In this document: piece by piece, positions 32,372-43,979 of the stretch
How the letters are laid out: each line of letters opens with the position of its first letter
How positions within the stretch are numbered: the stretch's first letter is position 1
Source: Lates calcarifer
Lineage: Eukaryota > Chordata > Actinopteri > Centropomidae
Reading direction: 5' to 3'
NCBI RefSeq assembly: GCF_001640805.2
Contig: NC_066836.1
Location: 62,001-126,000, forward strand
Length of the DNA stretch: 64,000 bases
Program-made: the position numbers and the translations under genes
The notes under the pieces: generated by a model
The model's input: only the letters and a program-made list of their open reading frames with translations
Database searches by the model: none
Told to the model about the DNA's origin: nothing

Positions 32372-33541
32372 TGGATAATGGGCGGATAATGGGCGGATTT
32401 GGGCGTTCTATCGAATTTGGATATTTTGAATTGATGTAAGGCAAGAAATTCAACCTGTGATGACAGACAGAAAATAAGTTTCTCGCAGTCTCTCTTCTCT
32501 AAGGCCAGATGAATGGCATCAAATACACTGGTCCATGAGGATGCTCCTTCTGTTGGTACCAGTCATTCAGTTTGAAGAGTGGATACCTTTGAATTACAGT
32601 AAAAGACAAACACTTTAGTTAAGACATGGTGGATCACAATGAATCGCATACATGAGTTTTCCTACACATTGTGTAAAAAAATACACTTTTAACTTTGTTG
32701 TGATATGATCATTTTGTGTGTGAATAGCATTTCTAATCAGAAATCCTAACGTGTTTATGACTCATGACTCTACTCGTATATATCGTGAAAAGTTGATGAC
32801 ACCGTTTTAACCACATGTGAATTATCTAAACATCATGTTAATTCCTGTAACTGTGAGGGCGGGATGCTAATTTTGGCTAGCGAAACACAGGCTTGAAGCA
32901 AAATGTACTTACCAAGAGATGAAGAGACGTCTTCTTTGAGTGTCTGTTAGTACAACCGAAAGCCAAATGAGACATTTTCAGGTGAGCAAAATGTTAAAAT
33001 GAAGTCTGTGCTATCAGTTCACCAGATAACAGCTCTGAGACAAACTGCTCTGTCCTCTGTTGCGATTGACAGGTGTTTATCACACAGTAGCCACGCCCTA
33101 AACCATACCCTGCTTTATTGCCTATTTTCCTCTAAATGCAGCCATAATTTACAAAATCAACATCATGTTGTATTGAAGACGACTTATATCTAGCAACTGA
33201 GACCATAAACTCATCAGTAAAATGTTTACTGAGATATTAAATCAAGTGAGAAGGAGGGCCATTTTCTCATAGACTTCGAAATAAACAGACTTCTTTTTGC
33301 AACCACGTGTCGCCCCCTGCCGGCCACACAATAGGTCTTGTTCGTCTCTTCCTGTGTGTAAGGTCAGAGTTCACTTCCGGGTCACACGCCTTGCATCAAA
33401 TCAAAATATCCAAATTTGATAGAACGCCCAAATCTGCCCATTATCCGTTATTTCCATTTTCCATTTGTGCACAAAATTGGAAATCGGAAAAACAAGTCGT
33501 TATCCATTTTTTCATTTTGGTTCTGGATTCAGATATTGAAA
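32372..33541 (-). mobile_element. Element family X, copy 1 (inner part)
   Basis: The reverse complement matches 58164-59500 closely over more than 1 kb. The inner inverted repeats are ggataatgggcggatttggg at about 32374-32400 and the complementary block near 33410-33440 (cgttctatcaaatttggat on the - strand). Between them are a short exon-like block (32913-32975) and an intron-like stretch. It lies inside the 30.69/33.6 kb inverted arms, directly after the LINE. Confidence 0.75.
32913..32975 (-). CDS. THAP-like 21-codon first exon in element X copy 1
   Basis: The ATG complementary to 32975 opens 21 codons, MSHLAFGCTNRHSKKTSLHL and Leu, then a consensus donor (gtaagt). The GCTNRxSKK pattern resembles the start of THAP zinc-finger domains, which bind DNA and head P-element-type transposases; the first zinc Cys seems to be missing. 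The other copy (58701-58763) differs at only about two positions, one of them Ser for Asn. Beyond the donor the next exon is predicted near 32530-32620, by similarity to 59410-59497. Confidence 0.4.
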
Positions 33542-33632
33542 AAATGAGTCATTATTTCGTTTTTGTTTTTTTTCGTTTTGGTTTTATTTTGAAAAACGAA
33601 TGAACGACTGATACACGGATTCATAACAGCCA
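33541..33632 (-). repeat. Right arm of the composite inverted-repeat element
   Basis: Partner of 30690-30774; the right arm contains a longer A/G-run than the left. The outer part (gtatca words) suggests the homology extends to about 33630. Confidence 0.75.
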
Positions 33633-34548
33633 TTCGCCATCCCACTTTAATCATCTCTGTTCCTTTGTTCTTTGCTCCACATGTAACTTTTTCTTTTGAC
33701 TAGATGTGCAAATGATTTTTAAAAAATCTCTTTCTCAAGCCAAGCAATGTCATGTTAAGCCAATGGAATAAAATAACCAAATATAATAATATTGATAATT
33801 CCTGAAGATTTTTTGAAGACTTTTGACAGTTTTAGAGTCACCTGGCCGACACCAGCCTCCTCTAAAGTTATCCAGCAAATGTTAAGTATATTAGGGGTTT
33901 GTTTTTCCTCAATTCACAAGAGAGGCTGGCAGATCACACGACCACCTGCAGAGAAGCCTGCAAGAAATCAAGTTTGCCAAGACAGAAAGTCTACTGGTAA
34001 ACTCAACTGATGCTGAACCACTGAGACACCAGCAGAATCCGTCACCATAATAACCAGAGACGTGGCCTCTGGGAGAATCCACCTGGATTCTGCATTTCCA
34101 TGGTTACTACTGTAACCTTAGCCACCTGGATTCAAAGTCGTCAGCTACCAAAACTCACAATACGCCAGTCTTAACATTTTGCTCATCACAGGGATTGATA
34201 GTGAAATAAATTAAACTTAAATTTTCAATATTTACAAACTTCTCAAAACAAAACAACATTTCACAGATCAAAATATTTCACAAAACACTACAAAATTGTA
34301 GTGCCTCCAATCTCTGGTGCTTGAGCGATGAAGCGGGTGCATACCTGCTGCTCTTCAGATGAAGAAGAGCCCAAGTTATAATTAAATTATGTCAGTGAGT
34401 TGGCAATCAGTCCAGTGTGTACCCTGCCTCTCGCCTAATGTCAGCCTCAATAAGCTCCAGCTCCCCCACAACCCTTACGCATAAGCAGTATAGATAATGA
34501 ATGAATGATTGAGTTAATGGAGCATAATATAAAAGCCAGTATTTCCTG

Positions 34549-34550
<2 letters not shown>
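33633..34550. other. No gene recognised
   Basis: Nothing identifiable apart from AT-rich DNA. Confidence 0.4.
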
Positions 34551-34552
<2 letters not shown>

Positions 34553-34589
<37 letters not shown>

Positions 34590-34592
34590 TCT
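34553..34592. repeat. (CT)n microsatellite
   Basis: A CT tract of about 16 units, with interruptions at its right end. Confidence 0.9.
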
Positions 34593-34877
34593 CCAGCTCC
34601 AGTGTAGTGAGGTATAGACACACAAATAAAGTGGTGAGAGAAAGCTGGTCTGTTGTTAATTGCTCTCTGTATATAAACTTATCTTTTGCGCACAAATTAA
34701 TCAAAACGGAGGAACGTAGTAAAATGTGCCCTCATTATATAGCCTTTACACTTATTTTCTCTTTCTATGATCATTCCGGGGATCCTCAATTCTGTCACCC
34801 ACCGAACGTGAACACATCACTGAATAAACTCAGGGGTTCTGTCCAATCACAAAGAAGAGCTATTGTCCCTCTCTTTC

Positions 34878-34942
34878 CATTTTGTGAAATGTTGTTGTGT
34901 TTTGTGAAATGTTGTTGCGTTTTCTGAAATGTTGTAGTGTTT
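34878..34942. repeat. Short minisatellite, three units of about 22 bp
   Basis: Repeats of gtgaaatgttgttgtgtttt with small changes. Confidence 0.8.
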
Positions 34943-35400
34943 TGACCTTCAGGGCCACCATACACTATGCCTATAGAATAGACTAAACCTATTTGCTGTT
35001 CACCATGCTAGTTTGATCATCTATGTTTCTATTTTATTTTTATTTCTATATTCACCATTATTATATATTCACTTTAGTAGATGTTGAAATAAATCACATG
35101 TACACATTTAGACCCAGATGCGTGTACTGAAGAGGATCATTTGATTGAATTAAACCTCTAATCTAAAGTGCTTGGGATGCAATGCCTGTCGATCTGGCTA
35201 TCCATCAAAGAAGTCTGAGCTCTGTCTCGAATCTATGTTTTGTAATTGTAGTGTAAATCGAGTGAGACTATCTGCCTGTTCAAGTAAGTCTTGTTTTATC
35301 TCCACCTCCAATGAGGCTTTGAATTTCCTTTCCTTGTACATATGTTCCTATTTTTCCATTTTGTTTCATAGTCCTCAGCACACCAGCAAATTACTGGTCT
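34943..35400. other. No gene recognised
   Basis: AT-rich sequence with no supported feature. Confidence 0.4.
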
Positions 35401-35404
35401 AACT

Positions 35405-35620
35405 TGAGCTGCATGGAAATATTCACTAAGGTCCAGGAGAGGTCATTGGAGATCTGGACTCCCAGGAACCTGAATGTGTGGACCCTCTCCACACACTCGC
35501 CATTGATGTAGAGGGGGGGCAGGTCAGTTCTATTCCTCCTGAAGTCTATGATGATCTCCTTTGTGATGTTCAGTGCCAGGTTTTTGTCTGTACACCAGGT
35601 CGTTAGTTTCTGGTTCCCCT
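35405..35620 (-). pseudogene. L2/CR1-group LINE, RT C-terminal fragment
   Basis: On the - strand LTTWCTDKNLALNITKEIII, DFRRNRTDLPPLYINGE and CVERVHTFRFLGVQISND are readable without a stop. These match the stretch after the RT active site in fish LINEs of the kind at 30.8 kb. About 70 residues remain. Confidence 0.8.
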
Positions 35621-35639
35621 TGACATTTCTCAATCTGTT

Positions 35640-36440
35640 ATGATTCAAATTTGACTTTTGGCTTGAGATGAATTTATCCCATATTCTGGGATATTCTGGG
35701 TTTCCACAGGTATCAGGTATCAATGGGTAGTGCCTGAAATAAATAGAGGAGTTGTGGGAGAACATTTATTTTTGTAGTGTCTATTTGTGCGCTGAAGTCC
35801 AACAAAAGTACAGCCCATCATTCCTAATGTCCTGATCCATTTTGCTGAAGTTGGTTTTGTAGTTTTGTTTTGCTCATTAAAGTAATCCCAAAGTACTTCA
35901 TTTTTGATTAATTCCAGTTCAACTTGGGGTTTTTTTTTTTTTTTTGGTAAAAGATAGTTCAATGTTAAAATCCAACCAATAACCAGAATAGACACCAAAC
36001 AACTCAAGTAAATCAGTTAATATAGGGAGACAAGTGTCCGGGTCATCTAGATAAGAGATCATGTTGTTGGCAAAGAGCGCAACAATGTGAACTTCATTGC
36101 CAGCCTTTATTCTGCCAAATTGCTTGGGCCAGAGGTTCAATGAAAATTGCAAATAAGATCAGTGAAAGACAACAACCCTGTCTGAGAGACCATTCTAATC
36201 TTACACTATCCAACAGATTGCCATTTTTTATCCTTGCAGCTGGTCTTTGATAAAATGTTTTGATGCACTGAATAGCGTTGTCATTCAGTCCAAATTTCTC
36301 AAGTGCTTGATACGAAAATGTCCAGTTAACACTATCATATTCTCTATCTCTACTTTTGTAATAGGTGAAGTTAGAAAATCATCAGATTTTTCCCAATTGT
36401 TGGTAGATCTCTAAAAAAGATCACATTTGGTCAATATCAG
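35640..36440 (-). pseudogene. L1/Tx1-group LINE, RT fragment
   Basis: On the - strand NDNAIQCIKTFYQRPAARIK, SLRQGCCLSL (the RQGCPLSP box), FAIFIEPLAQAI and ALFANNMISYLDDPDTCLP follow each other in shifted frames from about 36320 to 35990. The usual catalytic FADD reads FANN, so it is dead. A T-run sits at 35931-35946. The piece from 35640 to 35900 is less clear and may belong to another repeat. Confidence 0.75.
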
Positions 36441-36649
36441 CAGATGGAGGTTAGCTATACAAATTTCTGTAACAGTTCTTTGGGATCATAGGTTATCTAA
36501 TTTTGTGATCTCATCAGTTATTTTGTGGATTGTCCTGTTAGCCTGTTTTGTTTTTTGTTTGTTTGTTTTGTTGTTGTTTTGTGGATCGGGTCAACCTGCT
36601 AGGAGCAGGACATCAAAATATAAAACATATAATTTCCCTTTTCCTGTGC

Positions 36650-37990
36650 TATTCCTGTGCTATTCCTTCAAATATTGGCATGTAGATGTCTTCAGGTTCA
36701 GGTCCTTGCAACTTTGTTTGGGGCAGATTGGACAGTGCATGTGGGACTTACAACAACTTCCTTTTTAATGGGGAATGATGATCTTACTGCTTGTCTGACC
36801 ACATTTGAGGTGAATCAGATCAACCCTCTTGAATGAAACACATAATTTCCTTTTGCCAATAGGTGGCATTATGACTATACCTGAATATTGGCATGTAGAT
36901 GTGTTCAGGCCATGACAGTTAGTAAACATGTTTGGGTTAAACAAGTTTGGGGCAGTTAGTTACAACAACTTCTTGTTTAATGGCGAAGCATTGGAATTCA
37001 CCATGGCGCCACACTAACGGTGAATATATTGCCCAATATTTGCTATACCTGAATATTGGCATGTAGATGTGTTCAGGCCATGACACTTAGCAAAAATGTC
37101 AAGTTTGGGGCAGACTGAACAGTGCATGTGGGAGTTACAACAACTTCCTGTTTAATGGCGAAGCATCGAAATTTGCCATGGCAATACAGTAAGGGTGTCG
37201 CATGAAGACTCACAGTCTTCACAATTCAGCACCATTATCATTTTAATGCTTGTCTGACCACATTTGAGGTCGATCAGATCAACTACTTAGATAAACATCA
37301 TTTCTGTTTCACTAGTGTGCTATAATAACTGTATATTTGAATGTAGTGTGTACAGTCAGACAGTTGTTGTCAACTGTGAATTCAGATCAGACAAAGTATG
37401 CATGAGTTCCATCAACTTCCTGGTTAATGGCGAAACATCGAAATTCACTACGCAAAATAACACACACAATAAGGCATCATGATGTCCTTAAGGCTTTCCT
37501 GTCTAAAGTGGATCACATCAACCTGATAACAGGAGTAACAGGATGTCAAAGTCTAAAACATGTCATTTTCTGTGTCCAGTAGGTGGCGCTATAACCTTTT
37601 GTGAATATTGACATGTGGGTGTGTTTATGTCGGGACCCTTATCATCACTGTGAAATTTGGGACTGATAATAAAGAATAAGACTGGGAATAAAGTATGGCT
37701 GAGTTACAGAAAGTTAAACGCAACCTTTACTGTTTCATGGCAAGTCATCGAAATTTGAGGTGCCATCATGGTCACACCCTTCGACATCAACAAAATCTTT
37801 TAATAACTTTTAATCAGAAAGGCCTTAAGAGTATCCTGACCAAGTTTGAGGTCGATATGATATAAACTGTAGGAGGAGTTTGATCAAACACAACATCCCC
37901 AAATGTCAAAAAATGGCCAAAAATGAGCAAAATTTTCAAAATAACAGACTTCCTGTTGGGTTTAGAATATGGCTCCAAGAGGCTTTTTTG
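36650..37990. repeat. Dispersed/tandem repeat cluster, five degenerate units
   Basis: The words caacttcctgtttaatggcg and aagcatcgaaattc recur near 36750, 36965, 37140, 37408 and 37710 (spacing about 175-300 bp). Between them gaatattggcatgtagatgt recurs near 36672, 36887 and 37053, and aggtggcgctat-like words near 36850 and 37580. The units differ by insertions and substitutions. Confidence 0.75.
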
Positions 37991-38039
37991 TGCATCTTGG
38001 GATGTTTTCAGGAGCAATGGGCTTCAGGGGCTGGTCCGT

Positions 38040-38070
38040 AGATGGCACTATATATATATATATACAGTAT
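38040..38070. repeat. Short (TA)n tract
   Basis: About ten TA units ending in tacagtatat. Confidence 0.9.
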
Positions 38071-40100
38071 ATTAAAATCAAACATGTCATTTCCTGTTGC
38101 CGCTTTAACCAACTACTGGCATAACCATGTAACCAGCGTCTCTCATTTCATCATCAACCCAGTCATGAGCAGGTAATGAGATGTTTAGCCTACTCGAAGC
38201 TGTTTTCTTAGCTGGAGACTTTGAGAGCAGTGATCTGTGTCAACACTAGTGTTTGGAGCCTAGAACTTCTAACAGTGACCTCAGGTGGAGTTCCTGAAGC
38301 TGCTGTATGGTTTCCCAGAGATGATTCCACTGGTCTGTCTCTGCTGCTGAGACTCTGGATGTCAAATACCAAATTTATCAACAAATTTATTTGAAGGAAA
38401 TTATGAAAGTATACTCAGGCACCTTTGTTTTTCTGGGTTATTTTGTTGTTGCTTGGGTTGCTAGATAGAGGACATCACTTGTGCATATAGACCAAAGAAA
38501 AAGTTACCTAAAGAGCATGCAGTAAACAAAAACAAAGACACAAGGACAAAACAACATGCTTGTAGACATGGTAACATGACCTCTGCCAATCAGGGCCTGT
38601 TCCTCTTCGTTTCTTTGTGCCAGTCATTGAAAAAAGATCATGGTCATCATGTCATCGTTATTAAATAATTGTTTCTTTTGAAATTCCTGGGCACAAATTG
38701 CATGGAATTTGATGGATACATCATGGATCAAGCATCAGCAGACCAGTCACATATCTTTATCATAGTAAATAGTATTGAGTATATATCATAGTATTGAATA
38801 AGATAGAATAAGATATATAATACTGCCTGACAGTCCATGGCAGGTGATTTGTGGGTGAGGATTAGACGTCATCAACAGATGGCAGTGTGGTTCCAATGAC
38901 AGGTATTGAATTAATTCTGCGATCAAACACATGATTTGGGTTACCAAATGGTTGGTCAACTGTTGTCATATGATTTCAGAAAGAAAAACAGGGAGATGCT
39001 TGTTCCCCATTAAGACTGGAATGACTTACAGAACAGGTTTGAATGAGTGGTGTGGGGCACTAGTTTTGGTCTGTGGATCTCTAAGAGTCTACTCTGTTTA
39101 GTACTTGCCATGTTACTTTTCTTGACAAAAGTAACAGTGAATATCCCATGTAGAGGTGACGTCTTGTTATATAGAATGATACATTCTGGAGTTTCTGATT
39201 GTTTATGGCCTTGTGTCCATGGGAGTTACTCCTTTAGACCTGGCCATTTGACCTTTGAACTCATCATAGATTTCCCCAGCATGCTAATAGATAGGTCTAT
39301 CTCTGGTTCCACGGGATGGGAAAGCAGGACTGGGTGGGGGTTTAGGCTATAATTTTTAATGTCCTTAACCTAATGCGGTTTCTGCTGCATGTCCGTTTAC
39401 ATCTCCCCTATTATAAACTTATCAATCAATGATGCCAGACTTGTTGTCACTACAAAAGCAACAAAGCTAAGATATAGCAGATTACACCAACAAATCAATA
39501 AGATGGAAGAGCTATGGAAAGAGTAACATCATTAACATCATCATCAACACCACAGCTGTAGATGGTCAGGTGCATTTGCTACTGGGCACTTAGTGATTAT
39601 TGCTCACTATCAACTATCCAATCTGCTAACATGTATAGTGTTGCATTTATTAATCATAACTGTCTTTGTGAATCTTGACAGAAAAAAATGGTTATGCTTA
39701 AATTTCCTGTGTGAGGTTTGCTATACATGTGTGTTTGTATGTGTGGTGGAGCTGATGTACAGTATCCTTATCGAGCTAATATTACTAAATAAGTCATGAT
39801 TCTAGCTAGAAACATATAAAACAAAACTGGCTTTTAACCCGAGACCAGTTTGTCCTGAGTATAACAACAGATGCCAAGACTCCTAGTTGCTGAGGGACAA
39901 ATGTGTTTGGAGTGAAGAAAACGGAGCTCCTCACTGTAGCATGTTTTTGCTCAGTCCCATGCTGGCTTTGGGAGTATCCTGCAGGAGAGTTCCAATGCAG
40001 TGTACTGTAAGAGGTTCAGAATCTCAAAATTTTGTGGAAACTGATTACATCAATATTTACATCAATTTTGTTCAGAAATTACAATTTATTCAAACTTTAA
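38071..40100. other. Intron sequence, nothing recognised
   Basis: No open frame with a family motif and no clear repeat. Confidence 0.45.

Positions 40101-40102
<2 letters not shown>

Positions 40103-40132
<30 letters not shown>
40103..40132. repeat. Poly-T run, 30 bases
   Basis: A pure T-run adjoining the interspersed repeat at 40140. It may be the tail of a - strand retroposon. Confidence 0.95.
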
Positions 40133-40139
<7 letters not shown>

Positions 40140-40140
<1 letters not shown>

Positions 40141-40378
40141 GGTACACCTTGTACTGATCACCAGTCCATCACAGGGCCAACAGATATAAACAAACAACCA
40201 TTCACACCTACAGGCAACTTAGAGTCACCAATTAACCTTAACAGGCATGTCTGAGTGGTGGGAGGAACCCAGAACTCACACAGGCACAGGGAGAACATGC
40301 AAACTCGGGGCTTAAACCTAGAACCTTCTTGCTGTGAGGCAACAGTGCTAATCCACTGCTCCACTGTGCCACTCCACT
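40140..40378. repeat. Abundant teleost interspersed repeat
   Basis: Contains the recognisable words tcaccagtccatcacagggc, acttagagtcaccaattaac and gggagaacatgcaaactc. I recall this repeat as very common in fish genomes but cannot assign a family. Confidence 0.6.
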
Positions 40379-41716
40379 TCTAAATTAATTAATACAAAAA
40401 CTGAAATGTTAATGTCACTTACCAATAAATATGGAGCAGTTATGGCTCAGGAGGTAGAGTGGGTCATCCACTAACCAGAAGGTCAAAGTGCATGTAATAA
40501 ATTAAAAACTTGCGAGTGCAGTAACATTTAAAGTTGCTCTTTGATGAGTCAGGTGACTGGGAGTCCACATGCACACAACAAAACAGACAAAAAAGTATTT
40601 AAAATTTTTTAAAGAGATTATTTGATTAGTTTACTCAAGAACAGAAAAGTAGTAAAGTAGCATTTTACCTTACCATTACTACGACGTTTGTAGACTACTG
40701 TTTTTAGTAGTACTGCTGCTACAAGTGATTGCTGGTTGACTAGGACTGTTTTTCAGACACTTTTACATCCATCTTCCCTACGCAGAGTGATTCACAGAAC
40801 AAAGATGTGATCATGCAACCATGTGAGATAAAAGCAGGTCATAAATCCCACTGACCAAAAACAAAGAATGGAGACATGGCCAGTCTTATCTTGGTGAGTG
40901 AATTGATCCCCAGTCAACTAGTAACTCAGTGGGCATCCAACTAAAATCCTTCATTCACTTTTCCATGTGAGAGTGGAAAGCCTGGAAAACCACTATGATT
41001 TATATTTTTCATCCAAAATGTCACTTACTGGCTTAGATTGCAAAAACAAATGTTATCAGGTTTCAAAACAGAGCTGAACAGTTCCCCTATAGTTTTAAAT
41101 ACACTGTCTGGCAACATACAAAAACATTTTATTTGATTTCACTGAGTTTCTAACTTGAAATCCAATATTTAGTATAAGTTTATTTGTAAAGTTACTGTTC
41201 AGCCACTTCAGCCTATGAGGTTTGTAGAGGTTTAACAAAGGTTTGCAGATTTTATTAGCTAACTTAATATTCAGTATCCTACCCAAGTCTATCAGGATGC
41301 TTAATTTTTTTTATTTATTAGCGAGAAAACATGACAAACAAGGAGTGACATGGTGACTTAGAAAATATGAAAACATGTACATAAAATTACAGTATGTTAA
41401 GTGGTATGTTTTGTTTGGGGTGTTTGTGTGTGTGTGTGGCAGGATGTTTTAAAAGGGCAGATAGCATACAATAATAACAGCAAAAACATACATACTGTTC
41501 AATATTTAATATGCTGACATTAGAGTGATATCACTCCTGTAATCCCACTCTCAGAAAGAGAGTGAATAAATACAGTGAACTATTCATTTAATTTAAAATA
41601 GCTGCTAAAGCAGCTAAATGGCTATCCAAGGACTGAAATCACATCAGGTTACAGGTCATCCACATTTAGCTCACCAGTGGTTATTTACCTTTGTATTTTT
41701 CACATAAGATTTGATT
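40379..41716. other. Intron sequence, nothing recognised
   Basis: AT-rich, with a short (GT)n tract near 41426-41438. Confidence 0.45.
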
Positions 41717-41960
41717 TCAGTTCAGTTCAATTTTATTTGTATAACGCCAAATCACAACAGAGGTTATTTCAAGGCACTTTTCATATTGGGCAGGTCTAGA
41801 ATGTACTCTTTATATTACTATATTTACAGAGAGAGACCTAACAATTCCCACCATGAGCAGCACTAGGCAACAGCAGCAAGGAAAAACTTCCATTCAAGAG
41901 ACAGAAACCTTGTGCAGAACCAGACTCAAAAATCTCTCCTGGCTCAGGTTTACTGTATTT
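41717..41960. repeat. Teleost repeat R3 copy 1
   Basis: Starts with tcagttcaattttatttg and contains aaggcacttttcatat, ccaccatgagcag and ggaaaaacttcc. Four copies are in the window (also 42870, 53857 and 59585). The ttcaattc start and the position next to a - strand LINE at 59.6-61.8 kb suggest it derives from a LINE 3' end in antisense. Confidence 0.75.
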
Positions 41961-42680
41961 GACAGGTGGGGCTGCCCATTAGTGGATCACAGGTTTTTAT
42001 AGTACAGCAGAGTCAATTATACACGCACACAAGCCCAGACAAAAAAAAATGCAAGCACACACACAAACACATGCATAATAACATGCAATGGTGACTGTCA
42101 GGGGGTCAGCTAAGGTGTCTGGCACATTTCAGCTAAAACTGACAGCTTGTGTAAATGTGTGCAAGTACAAGCCACGTGTGTGTGTTTGTGTGTGTGTGTG
42201 ATCAGCAGTCCTGCATTAAGGACTAACTAGGCCAACAGCTGCTTCCCTGGCAGTTCATCTCCACCAGCTTTGAAGCTCTTTCCCCTATTATTGCAACACA
42301 GAAACATTTTGCATATTAATGGAGCTTATATTCTAATAGTGACCATCACATACACACACAACACACTCACATGCACACACACAGGTGTATATTTAAAATC
42401 CCTTCGTATAGGCATATTCACCCAAGTGACAACTGTCCAGGTGCTGACTCCAAACCTGCTTAATCTTACTACTTCAAATAATCTTATGTGTGTGTACTTG
42501 TACCTTTTTGTGTACTGTCTTTGTGAGGACCTGTTTAAGCTTTAGACTTTACAGAGTGATGTTTTTTTAGGAAAGTGAGGACATTTTGGTCCGTCCTCAG
42601 AACTTCAAAGGGCGGTTTGAGGGTGAAGACTTGGTTTAAGGACTGAAGTCAGAATTTGGTTCAGGTTAGGGTAAGAATAT
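41961..42680. other. Intron sequence with short CA/TG-rich stretches
   Basis: Dinucleotide patches lie near 42050-42070, 42175-42200 and 42350-42385. No gene is seen. Confidence 0.45.
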
Positions 42681-42714
42681 GTATGTGTGTGTGTGTGTGT
42701 GTGTGTGCACGCGC
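42681..42714. repeat. (TG)n microsatellite with CG end
   Basis: A TG tract running into gcacgcgcg. Confidence 0.9.
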
Positions 42715-42869
42715 GTTCATATGGCTTGCAGCATGAGAGGTTAAGGTGTGTGTGTGTGCTTTTTGATGGTGAACAGAAGACCAGTTCTCTTCAGTTCGAA
42801 GAGATTGTCAGTTTCTGTTCTTTCTGTTCTGTCTGTCCACAAAAAAAGGAGAAGAATGAAATTGCAAAA

Positions 42870-43145
42870 CAATTCAATTCAATTCAATTCAATTCAATTC
42901 AATTTTATTTATATAGCGCCATATCACAACAACAGTCATCTCAAGGCACTTTTCAGGTCTAGACTGTACTCTTTAAAATAGGTATTTACAGAGAGAGACC
43001 CAACAAATCCCACCATGAGCAAGCACTAGGCGACAGTGGCAAGGAAAAACTTCCTTTTAAGAGGCAGAAACCTCGAAGCAGAACCGGACTCAGGGTGGGC
43101 GGCCATCTGCCTCGACCGGTTGGGTTAAGAAGGAGAGAGAGCAAC
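42870..43145. repeat. Teleost repeat R3 copy 2
   Basis: Preceded by six tandem aattc units; contains tatagcgccatatcacaac and the ccatctgcctcgaccggttg end. It is close to copy 4 at 59585. Confidence 0.8.
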
Positions 43146-43172
43146 AAAATGCTGGAAAACTAATAAACCCAT

Positions 43173-43200
43173 GTGCGCGCGCGCACACACACACACACAA
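43173..43200. repeat. (CG)n(CA)n tract
   Basis: Alternating purine-pyrimidine with a CG core; potential Z-DNA. Confidence 0.9.
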
Positions 43201-43720
43201 TTGTCCTCTCTCCTCCTCCCTGACACATTCTTTTCTTCCTCTGTCCATCACTCTGGCAGACACACATAGTGACGTGCATTGAAGCAAACAGAGCTGCTGT
43301 GAAGCAGCCCAGAGGCCTGTCCTCGTCTCTGACAGCCGGGACCACTGAGACATAAAAAAAGCAGGTCAACATGGGAACCAGGGCTGTGTTAGTGCACGAG
43401 AAACAAAGGAGAAATTGTGGTAGAACAACACAGGTTATCCAACAAATTATCAGTCTTTACCCTATAATTAGACAACTCATCACCCTCAGAGAGACTCATT
43501 AATCTGCAGTTAAAGGCTGACAGATGTCCACAGTCACTGGTAGACTTCAGTTCCTCTCCCCAGCTGGTTATGTTACAACAGAATGTGTCCTTTGTGGTCT
43601 TTGTGGTCCACTCAGCATAACCCCGCCCAGAATACTGTGACAATTATAAATATTAGTGCTGTATTAGCATCAGTGCTTCTCCCGCTTGACTGCAAGTTAT
43701 AATTGGTTTTTCTAACTAGC

Positions 43721-43930
43721 TATGCCATTGTCCTGCAAATGCATCTACCCTGGATGGCATTGTTTGCACAACAGCTTGGTCATCGCCTTATTCAAAATTT
43801 CAAAGGCATTAAGAGGAGGTGGATTGATTTTGCGAAGAGCCACACTGATGGAGAGCTGAGGAATGCTACCAACACCCGTCTCTGCAGTGGCCATTTCACT
43901 CCAGTTAGTTTTACTTTCACTGGAGACAAC
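43721..43930 (+). pseudogene. THAP zinc-finger domain, frameshifted
   Basis: A THAP domain (C2CH zinc finger, DNA binding; found in P-element-type transposases and host genes) is spread over two frames. The first part, MPLSCKCIYPGWHCLHNSLV at 43721-43780, has the initial Met-Pro and Cys residues. The second part is KGIKRRWIDFAKSHTDGELR, then NTRLCSGHFTPVSF (43804-43913), with the Cys-x-x-His pair and following Phe of the family. A one-base shift near 43800 separates them. No other part of a THAP gene is visible around it. Confidence 0.7.
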
Positions 43931-43979
43931 AGCAAGTCACAGATAATCTGCTGTCACTTATGAATGGGGCCAAACAGAC

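Noticed and set aside
34407..34704. Frames with Arg-Glu repeats
   Set aside because: Translation of the CT/GA microsatellite.
36650..37750. CRISPR-like regular spacing
   Set aside because: Units are long, diverged and unevenly spaced, in a vertebrate genome; not a CRISPR array.
37814..38017. 67-codon frame on the - strand
   Set aside because: Lies within the dispersed repeat cluster and shows no motif.
40140..40378. Possible tRNA-derived SINE
   Set aside because: I could not find A and B box promoter words or a cloverleaf in the head region, so it is listed only as an unassigned repeat.
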